Position numbers and translations under genes: made by a program | Notes under the pieces: model-generated | Told to the model about the DNA's origin: nothing | What the model saw: the letters and a program-made list of their open reading frames with translations, nothing else | Database searches by the model: none | Source of the DNA: Bacteroides sp. | GTDB lineage: Bacteria; Bacteroidota; Bacteroidia; Bacteroidales; Bacteroidaceae | Direction of reading: 5' to 3' | NCBI GenBank assembly: GCA_017630035.1 | Contig: JAGBWA010000010.1 | Coordinates: 1-35,796, forward strand | Length of the DNA stretch: 35,796 nucleotides | Part shown: positions 31,064 to 35,796 of the stretch, one piece after another | How positions within the stretch are numbered: the stretch's first letter is position 1 | How the letters are laid out: every line of letters begins with the position of its first letter

Positions 31064-32911
31064 ATGACGGACACCCTCGACACTAACCTCCCCGAAAAGA
31101 ACGTGGAGTTAGAAGAAGCAAAACAAGTGGCAGAAGTAGCCGAGCAAGTAGCAGCGGCTCAACCTGCTGATGCGGAAACAACAGAACCTACCATCGAGCA
31201 AAAGCTCACCAAGGTTCAAGTAGTGGAAAAAATGCAGCTATTGGCGCAATCGGACGAAGAAGTTTCGCGTGCCGAGATAGACGCTTTGAAGCAAGCTTTC
31301 TACAAGAAGCACCTGGCCGAAGTAGAAGCTGCCAAGCGTGCGTATATCGAAGCCGGAGGCGATGCCGACGCCTTTGTGGCGCCCAAGGACGAGCTTGAAG
31401 AGGCCTTTAAGCAAGCCATGGCCATTGTCAAAGGACGACGCAACGAAGCCAATGCCGAGCTGGAGAAACAGAAAGAGTTGAATCTGCAAATCAAGATATC
31501 CATCATCGAAGAGCTGAAGGAGCTGTTAGAGTCGCCCGAAGATGCCAACAAGAACTACACCGAGTTCAAGAAGTTGCAACAGCAATGGAACGAAACACGC
31601 TTGGTTCCCCCCAATAAAATCAACGAGTTGTGGAAGAGCTACCAAGTGTGCGTGGAGAAGTTCTACGACCTCCTGAAGCTGAACAACGAATTCCGTGAAT
31701 ACGATTTCAAGAAGAACCTCGAACTGAAGCAACACCTGTGCGAAGCAGCCGAAAAGCTCACCGAAGAGCCGGACGCCGTATCTGCCTTCCACCAATTGCA
31801 AAAGTTGCACCAGGAATACCGCGAAACGGGACCAGTGGCCAAGGAGCTACGCGACGAGATATGGTCGCGCTTCAAGGCAGCATCCACCATTATCAACCGC
31901 CGCCATCAACAACACTTCGAGGCGCTGAAGGAGGTGGAGCAACAAAACCTCGACCAAAAAACGGTGATTTGCGAAATCATCGAAGCCATCGACTATGCCG
32001 AGCTCACCACCTTCACTGCGTGGGACAACCGCACACAAGAGATTCTCGCCCTGCAAGCTAAGTGGAAAACCATCGGCTTTGCGCCACAGAAGATGAACGT
32101 GAAAATCTTCGAACGCTTCCGCCGTGCGTGCGACGACTTCTTCGCCAAGAAAACCGAGTTCTTCAAGTCGTTGAAAGACGGCATGACCGACAACCTGGAG
32201 AAGAAACGCCAGCTGTGCGAACGTGCCGAAGCACTGAAAGATAGCACCGATTGGAAGGCAACAGCCGACGAACTGATAAAGCTGCAAAAAGAGTGGAAAG
32301 CTGTAGGTCCGGTAGTGAAGAAACACTCCGACGCCATTTGGAAACGCTTCGTAGCCGCTTGCGACTACTTCTTCGAGCAAAAAGCCAAAGCCACCACCTC
32401 GCAACGCAGCGTAGAGCACGACAACCTTGCCAAGAAGCGCGACGTTATCGCCCAGCTCGAAACCCTCTGCAGTGCCGACGAGAGCGACGAAACCGTGCAG
32501 CAAGTGCGTGCGCTGATGAAGGAGTGGAACGCCATCGGTCATGTGCCGTTCAAGGAGAAAGACAAGCTATACAAAGCCTACCGCGCCCTTGTGGACCAAC
32601 TGTTCGACCGCTTCAACATGCAAGCATCCAGCAAGAAGCTCACCAACTACAAGTCGTCCATCACCAATATCCAAGCCGGTGGTGCACAAGCGCTCTACCG
32701 CGAACGCGAAAAGCTGGTGCGTAGCTGCGACACGCTGAAAGCCGAGCTGCAAACCTACGAAAACAACCTTGGCTTCCTCACCACCTCGTCCAAGAAAGGC
32801 AGCAGCCTCCTCACCGAGCTGAACCGCAAGGTAGAGAAACTGAAAGCCGACATCGAGCTGGTGAAGCAAAAAATCAGCGTCATCGACGAGCAAATCCAAA
32901 ACGAAGCATAA
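31064..32911 (+). CDS. DUF349 domain-containing coiled-coil protein
   Basis: I prefer the ATG at 31064 (MTDTLDTNLPEKN, 615 aa) over 31028, because the upstream start would be almost at the predicted transcription start. An acidic N-terminus is followed by a helical region and at least four DUF349 repeats of about 75 aa. They are recognisable by WKTIGFAPQKMNVKIFERFRRACDDFF, WKAVGPVVKKHSDAIWKRFVAACDYFF and WNAIGHVPFKEKDKLYKAYRALVDQLF (each covering about 27 residues). A C-terminal coiled coil (about 565-615) completes it. It is cytoplasmic, with function unknown. It ends at a strong terminator. Confidence 0.92.
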   Translation: MTDTLDTNLPEKNVELEEAKQVAEVAEQVAAAQPADAETTEPTIEQKLTKVQVVEKMQLLAQSDEEVSRAEIDALKQAFYKKHLAEVEAAKRAYIEAGGDADAFVAPKDELEEAFKQAMAIVKGRRNEANAELEKQKELNLQIKISIIEELKELLESPEDANKNYTEFKKLQQQWNETRLVPPNKINELWKSYQVCVEKFYDLLKLNNEFREYDFKKNLELKQHLCEAAEKLTEEPDAVSAFHQLQKLHQEYRETGPVAKELRDEIWSRFKAASTIINRRHQQHFEALKEVEQQNLDQKTVICEIIEAIDYAELTTFTAWDNRTQEILALQAKWKTIGFAPQKMNVKIFERFRRACDDFFAKKTEFFKSLKDGMTDNLEKKRQLCERAEALKDSTDWKATADELIKLQKEWKAVGPVVKKHSDAIWKRFVAACDYFFEQKAKATTSQRSVEHDNLAKKRDVIAQLETLCSADESDETVQQVRALMKEWNAIGHVPFKEKDKLYKAYRALVDQLFDRFNMQASSKKLTNYKSSITNIQAGGAQALYREREKLVRSCDTLKAELQTYENNLGFLTTSSKKGSSLLTELNRKVEKLKADIELVKQKISVIDEQIQNEA

Positions 32912-32931
32912 TCTCTATTATATAATAAGGT

Positions 32932-32966
32932 AAGGGCGGACCGATGTGTGTCCGCCCTTTCTTTTT
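32932..32966 (+). terminator. Terminator of the DUF349 gene
   Basis: The stem AGGGCGGAC (32933-32941) pairs with GTCCGCCCT (32950-32958) around an 8-nt loop and is followed by TTCTTTTTG. It lies 21 bp after the stop codon. Confidence 0.88.
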
Positions 32967-32979
32967 GTTGTTGAGGATA

Positions 32980-33046
32980 GTAGGGACGTAGCGTGCTGCG
33001 TCCGCGTAAACCGCCACTTGTAGGGACACGGCGTGCCGTGTCCGTG
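32980..33046 (+). repeat. REP-like hairpin pair (copies 2 and 3)
   Basis: Copy 2 (32980-33005) has arms GGACG/CGTCC and AGC/GCT. Copy 3 (33020-33046) has the arm GGACACGGC pairing with GCCGTGTCC around GT. The starts are 40 bp apart. The two sequences differ in both arms in a compensatory way, so the hairpin is conserved. Confidence 0.8.
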
Positions 33047-33246
33047 AATCCATTCACTTTCCTTTTTGCCTTGTCCTCACTGACGCACCTACGCCAAGGC
33101 CCTTGCCATGCGGCGTGATTCCAAACTCCTCCCCTAAGTTAGGGGAGGTGGCTGTAAGCCGGAGGAGTGTGTTTGTTTGTGTATTCACACACGCCCTCCC
33201 CCTACGGGTACTCCCTCTAGCTTAGAGGGAGAATAAGTATACCGCC
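33047..33246. repeat. 200-bp direct repeat, copy 1
   Basis: It aligns without gaps to 34681-34880, with 3 mismatches seen in 200 bp. Internal hairpins are CCTCCCCTAA/TTAGGGGAGG, GTGTG/CACAC and CTCCCTCTA/TAGAGGGAG. It has no ORF of its own, so it is a non-coding MITE-like element or a REP-associated block. Confidence 0.9.
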
Positions 33247-33250
33247 CCAT

Positions 33251-33276
33251 GTAGGGACGTAGCGTGCTGCGTCCGC
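33251..33276 (+). repeat. REP-like hairpin (copy 4)
   Basis: Identical in core to copies 1 and 2, directly after the 200-bp repeat and 16 bp from the C45 gene stop codon. Confidence 0.8.
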
Positions 33277-33291
33277 CTGCCCATGCTCCTA

Positions 33292-34365
33292 TTACTTTGC
33301 GTTAAGCTCGAAATGAAAAGGTTTATCAAAATGGCGGAGCGAATAGTAGGTTACCGAAGGATGCGTTAAATCCATAATCATACTCCAAAGCGTACCGCCA
33401 ATAATGGCATCCTCTCCCCAAGGAAGTTGTGTAACCGATTGGATAGCTTCCGTCAGCTGTTTCTCGTTCATCACACCGCCAGTTTGGTCGTATTGCTCCA
33501 TCAGTTTCTCGTGGCGATGGTCGCTATCCTGCAACCCTGCTTTGAACTTCGCTTCGCAGAGGTAGTGATTCGTCACGAAAGGCGTCTCTGTCACCACCAT
33601 TTCGTTGTCCACGTATTCCACCACCACGCTCTTTCCCGCAGCATCGGCTATGGCAATATGATAAGCAGCGCCCGGGTCGGAGTTCATGTCGATGCTATTC
33701 AGCAACGCTAACGCCTCCTCTACGTTGGCAGCCTTTCTCAGTATGTATAGTGTGGCGGTGGTAGTGGTCAGGTCGGGTTTGTCGGTACATTGCTTTGTCA
33801 CCACTTGGTCGCCAGCGCTAAGCACCGCAACGGCCAACCCCTTCTCGTTCAGTCCATCCAGAGCCATGAATATGCCAGATAGTGCCATGTATTGATTGAC
33901 AAATCCTTCGGGTTTGTACGCCTCGCCAAATCCCCAGAAATCGGTGGAAAAGGTGGTAATGGTTTCGTATCCTTCGTCGGGGATGGTGTGTACAATCAGT
34001 CCGTTGCCGTACGAAAAGTCAAAGTTGCGTCCCATCATCACACCCCCTTCGGGCGTGCCAACCGTCAGTGTGGAGCAACCAACGGGTTTCAATGGTGGGT
34101 CCATGGGTGAAGTTTCGAAGAATCCTTTCGATAGGAATGCCATGATGTATTCAGAAACCTTACCAATGTCGGTACAGCCGCCACGTGCCATTAGTTCATC
34201 AAATCCGTCATCGCCTTTATACTCCATGTAGTACAGTCCATCGTCCAATTTCTCTACGGACATAGCTCCTTTGATAAGCGAACCAAAGGTCATCCACAAA
34301 TAGATTGTTGCTACTACAATCAATCCCAATATGCCAAACGCCGCAACTTTGATAATTCTTTTCAT
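33292..34365 (-). CDS. Membrane-anchored C45-like (acyl-CoA:6-APA acyltransferase-like) Ntn hydrolase
   Basis: The 357-aa protein starts with a transmembrane anchor (about 5-30, VAAFGILGLIVVATIYLW), so the catalytic domain should face the periplasm. The Ntn-hydrolase nucleophile is probably C97 in KPVGCSTL, exposed by autocleavage at the G96-C97 bond. It is followed by the family motif MMGRNFDF (about 110-117), then ALDGLNEKGLAVAVL, and a C-terminal TLWSMIMDLTHPSVTYYSLRHFD region of about 23 residues. Relatives hydrolyse linear amide bonds of bile salts, penicillin or acyl-amino acids, but the substrate here is unknown. It is bracketed by copies of a 200-bp repeat. Confidence 0.88.
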   Translation of the reverse strand: MKRIIKVAAFGILGLIVVATIYLWMTFGSLIKGAMSVEKLDDGLYYMEYKGDDGFDELMARGGCTDIGKVSEYIMAFLSKGFFETSPMDPPLKPVGCSTLTVGTPEGGVMMGRNFDFSYGNGLIVHTIPDEGYETITTFSTDFWGFGEAYKPEGFVNQYMALSGIFMALDGLNEKGLAVAVLSAGDQVVTKQCTDKPDLTTTTATLYILRKAANVEEALALLNSIDMNSDPGAAYHIAIADAAGKSVVVEYVDNEMVVTETPFVTNHYLCEAKFKAGLQDSDHRHEKLMEQYDQTGGVMNEKQLTEAIQSVTQLPWGEDAIIGGTLWSMIMDLTHPSVTYYSLRHFDKPFHFELNAK

Positions 34366-34432
34366 TGTTTAATATGTTTTAGTTCTTTTATTAGACGATA
34401 CAAAGGTGTAAAAAGTTTCAAGCCTATGCGAA

Positions 34433-34466
34433 AAAATAAACCCCAAAGCTTTTTTGGGGTTTATTT
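34433..34466 (-). terminator. Terminator of the HU/smalltalk unit
   Basis: The minus-strand stem is AAATAAACCCCAAA/TTTGGGGTTTATTT (about 14 bp) with a short loop, followed by a T-rich run. It lies 15 bp after the smalltalk stop codon. The near-perfect repeat could also act in the other direction. Confidence 0.85.
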
Positions 34467-34480
34467 CATCTATTCGCCCC

Positions 34481-34591
34481 TTACAGCATCTGACACGCCG
34501 TTGCTCCAAGCGCACCCGCAATGGCCGATGCCACCGCAATGATAATCTTCAATACCAATTCCCAAGTGCTTTTGTTCTTTTCATTTTCCAT
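34481..34591 (-). CDS. Smalltalk family mini-protein (36 aa)
   Basis: An ATG at 34589-34591 opens a 36-residue frame ending in TAA at 34481. It has a charged start (MENEKNKSTWELVL), one hydrophobic helix (about 14-32, with AVASAIAGALGATA) and a Cys near the end (ATACQML). This matches the smalltalk family of Bacteroidales, usually encoded with an HU-type DNA-binding protein, which is the next gene upstream (35024-35524). It is predicted to be membrane-inserted, with function unknown. Here a 200-bp repeat and several REP hairpins separate it from HU. A strong terminator follows. Confidence 0.8.
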   Translation of the reverse strand: MENEKNKSTWELVLKIIIAVASAIAGALGATACQML

Positions 34592-34604
34592 AGTTTTGAT
34601 TTAG

Positions 34605-34650
34605 TAGTTGATTAGTAGTCAGGTAGTTAGTAGTCAAGTAGTCAAGTAGG
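34605..34650. repeat. TAGTCAAG/TAGTNNN tract
   Basis: TAGTAGTTGAT, TAGTAGTCAGG, TAGTTAG, TAGTCAAG and TAGTCAAG run in near 7-8-bp register just upstream of smalltalk. It is of the same octamer type as 27673-27696. Confidence 0.55.
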
Positions 34651-34653
34651 AGT

Positions 34654-34680
34654 GTAGGGACACGCCATGGTGTGTCCGCG
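34654..34680 (+). repeat. REP-like hairpin (copy 5)
   Basis: GGACAC and GTGTCC arms around GCCATGGT. It abuts copy 2 of the 200-bp repeat exactly as copy 3 abuts copy 1. Confidence 0.75.
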
Positions 34681-34880
34681 AATCCATTCACTTTCCTTTT
34701 TGCCTTGTCCTCACTGACGCACCTACGCCAAGGTCCTTGCCATGCGGCGTGATTCCAAATTCCTCCCCTAAGTTAGGGGAGGTGGCTGTAAGCCGGAGGA
34801 GTGTGTTTGTTTGTGTATTCACACACGCCCTCCCCCTACGGGTACTCCCTCTAGCTTAGAGGGAGAATAAGTAAACCGCC
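34681..34880. repeat. 200-bp direct repeat, copy 2
   Basis: It aligns gaplessly to 33047-33246, with mismatches at 34734 (t/c), 34760 (t/c) and about 34874 (a/t). It has the same orientation and carries the same internal hairpins. Confidence 0.9.
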
Positions 34881-34885
34881 ACCTT

Positions 34886-34996
34886 GTAGAGACGTCTCAC
34901 CGAGGCGTCTCCGAATACCGCCACATGTAGGGACGCAGCATGATGCGTCCGTGAATCCCGCCCCCATATAGAGACGCCATACTATGACGTCTCTAC
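34886..34996 (+). repeat. REP-like hairpin triplet (copies 6-8)
   Basis: Copies start at 34886 (GAGACG/CGTCTC arms), 34927 (GGACGCA/TGCGTCC) and 34967 (AGAGACG/CGTCTCT), with spacing 41 and 40 bp. An ACCGCC-type leader precedes the copies. The first two form a block (34886-34958) repeated on the other side of HU. Confidence 0.8.
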
Positions 34997-35022
34997 GAGT
35001 AACGAGTAGCGAGTAGCTAGTC
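34995..35022. repeat. Heptamer tract at the HU 3' end
   Basis: ACGAGTA, ACGAGTA, GCGAGTA and GCTAGTC lie in 7-bp register. Rotated, the unit is GAGTAAC/GAGTAGC. It stops 1 bp before the HU stop codon. Confidence 0.75.
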
Positions 35023-35023
35023 A

Positions 35024-35524
35024 CTATCCAAGTGGATCGAGTTCATCATCCCCACCATCACCCGAAGTGCCACCACCACCGGTAGTAGGTTTCTCATCCT
35101 TGCCATCGGCAATCACGCCATCCATGCGGACGAACGAGTAACCATTGGAGAGGGCGCGGGTAGATACCGTACCGTCGATGTTCTTCTTGGCCGAAGGGCG
35201 GAAGGTGATTTTCAATCGGGCACCGTTTGCGGTCACCTCTTCGGGCGTTTCCACACCGTTGCCGCTGTTCTTCAAGGTTGGCGCAAACGAGCCGAGTCCA
35301 TCGAGGAACACCGAGTTGCCATTTGCCAAGTAGCGTTGAATCACGCCCGGAAGGTTCTTCACCACGTTGTAGGTATCACCCGGCGAGAGCGAGCTCATCT
35401 CTGCCAAGTCGTTGGCAATTTGTTCCAACTTTACGCTACCTGTAAGCACCACCATGGGGTGATACAACTTCTTTCCCTCTTTGTTTGCAAATACTGCTTG
35501 TCGTGCTTTGTAAATTACTGCCAT
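35024..35524 (-). CDS. HU family DNA-binding protein (HU-HIG type) with disordered tail
   Basis: A 166-aa nucleoid-type DNA-binding protein. The core at about 1-125 contains YKARQAVFANKEGKKLYHP, a VVLTGSVKLEQIANDLAEMSS helix, GVIQRYLANGNSVFLDGLGSF and the basic LKITFRPSAKK arm. This is the extended HU fold of Bacteroidota. A Gly/Asp-rich tail (about 140-166, GGGGTSGDGGDDELDPLG) is acidic and disordered. Its own promoter lies at 35658-35689. It is bracketed by 73-bp direct repeats. The smalltalk gene follows on the same strand. Confidence 0.93.
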   Translation of the reverse strand: MAVIYKARQAVFANKEGKKLYHPMVVLTGSVKLEQIANDLAEMSSLSPGDTYNVVKNLPGVIQRYLANGNSVFLDGLGSFAPTLKNSGNGVETPEEVTANGARLKITFRPSAKKNIDGTVSTRALSNGYSFVRMDGVIADGKDEKPTTGGGGTSGDGGDDELDPLG

Positions 35525-35530
35525 AATGAA

Positions 35531-35551
35531 TTAAAAGTTAAAAGTTAAAAG
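35531..35551. repeat. Heptamer tract TTAAAAG x3 in the HU leader
   Basis: Three exact tandem copies of TTAAAAG lie directly upstream of the HU start codon, within the predicted 5' leader where ribosomes would load. Confidence 0.8.
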
Positions 35552-35564
35552 TTTGTGTTTTCTT

Positions 35565-35637
35565 GTAGAGACGTCTCACCGAGGCGTCTCCGAATACCGC
35601 CACTTGTAGGGACGCAGCATGATGCGTCCGCGAATCC
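35565..35637 (+). repeat. REP-like hairpin pair (copies 9 and 10); 73-bp direct repeat, copy 2
   Basis: Copies start at 35565 and 35606 (41 bp apart). The block 35565-35637 aligns gaplessly to 34886-34958, with 2 mismatches seen in 73 bp. It lies in the HU 5' leader. Confidence 0.85.
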
Positions 35638-35657
35638 CCTTTCTTGTCATGACACTG

Positions 35658-35689
35658 CAAATATACAACATCGGGTAGGGGGTTGTCAA
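35658..35689 (-). promoter_or_regulatory. Promoter of HU (and possibly smalltalk)
   Basis: On the minus strand, -7 TAtaTTTG (35658-35665) and -33 TTG within TTGACA (TTG at 35687-35689) have a 21-bp spacer. It predicts a leader of about 125 nt that includes two REP hairpins and the TTAAAAG tract. Confidence 0.55.
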
Positions 35690-35770
35690 GTAAATTGGCG
35701 TATAGATTTTTTATTAACATTTGCGCCTGCTCAATTGTTAAAAGAAGGCATCCCATCTGCCGAATACACT

Positions 35771-35792
35771 CCGTGTGCGCACGGAATTTTTT
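35771..35792 (+). terminator. Possible hairpin/terminator at the window edge
   Basis: CCGTG/CACGG around TGCG is followed by GAATTTTTTCC. ACGGAA/TTCCGT around TTTT is an alternative overlapping hairpin. No gene on the plus strand ends nearby, so the role is unclear. Confidence 0.3.
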
Positions 35793-35796
35793 CCGT

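Larger units (their letters stand above)
32912..33291. other. Repeat-filled intergenic region
   Basis: This 380-bp gap contains a terminator (32932-32966), REP hairpins at 32980, 33020 and 33251, and copy 1 of a 200-bp repeat (33047-33246). No ORF above background and no RNA gene is seen. Confidence 0.7.
34592..35023. other. Repeat-filled gap between smalltalk and HU
   Basis: 432 bp made almost entirely of repeats: an octamer tract, REP hairpins, copy 2 of the 200-bp repeat and a heptamer tract. No ORF or promoter consensus is seen. Confidence 0.7.

Noticed and set aside
34886..35637. CRISPR array from the regularly spaced repeats
   Set aside because: The units are 25-30-bp hairpins with conserved 13-15-bp gaps, the gaps repeat too, and there are no cas genes.
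35538..35756. 72-aa minus-strand ORF upstream of HU
   Set aside because: It runs through the HU promoter and two REP hairpins, so the encoded sequence is repeat-derived and has no recognisable family.

Overview
The window looks like a chromosomal segment of a Bacteroidales bacterium (Bacteroidota), probably close to Bacteroidaceae or Prevotellaceae. The basis is the gene families (an OMP_b-brl_3-type outer membrane receptor, DUF1573, DUF3822, DUF5683, HU-HIG-type HU, 'smalltalk' mini-protein), the parA-parB-DUF5683-lytic transglycosylase-rel gene order, and the many Bacteroidota-type promoters (-7 box TAnnTTTG, -33 box TTTG/TTG about 19-20 bp upstream). No rRNA, CRISPR array, integrase, transposase or phage gene is visible. 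The assignment is by eye, without database searches.

Layout. 1-72 is the 3' end of an unrecognised gene. It is followed by a cluster of DnaA-box-like 9-mers and a tRNA-Pro(GGG) on the minus strand with clear promoter and terminator. Next come aroB (-), a small membrane protein (+), a large outer-membrane receptor (+) and cardiolipin synthase (+). A minus-strand trio follows (membrane-anchored unknown, DUF3822, rsmD), then a RecD-like helicase (+) convergent with a YitT-type membrane protein (-). A 338-bp gap at 11216-11553 holds a striking 22-bp-periodic array of four small hairpins. alaS (-) then diverges from an M23 peptidase and a MerR regulator (+).

15644-21581 is a tight minus-strand operon parA-parB-DUF5683-lytic transglycosylase-rel, linking chromosome segregation, envelope remodelling and the stringent response. 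21757-25781 is a second tight minus-strand cluster: DUF1573-meaB-ATPase-DUF4435. Its last two genes overlap and have the ATPase + TOPRIM-like nuclease make-up of the PARIS (AriA/AriB) anti-phage system, in a compact form. They are the best candidate for an under-described system here. Upstream of this operon sits a probable small RNA with its own promoter and terminator (about 25866-26017, -). pepD and a flippase-like membrane protein (-) follow, then rsmA/ksgA, mgtE and a DUF349 protein (+).

The last 2.8 kb (32912-35796) is repeat-rich. A C45-like Ntn hydrolase, a 36-aa smalltalk protein and an HU-type DNA-binding protein (all -) lie among nine copies of a REP-like hairpin that fall mostly in 40-41-bp spaced sets (a tenth copy is at 27651). 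A 200-bp near-identical direct repeat brackets C45 plus smalltalk, and a 73-bp direct repeat brackets HU.

Across the whole window, short tandem tracts with a 7-bp (sometimes 8-bp) period occur at gene ends and junctions, and once inside a gene. Many share a GAGTNNN unit whose last three bases are locus-specific.
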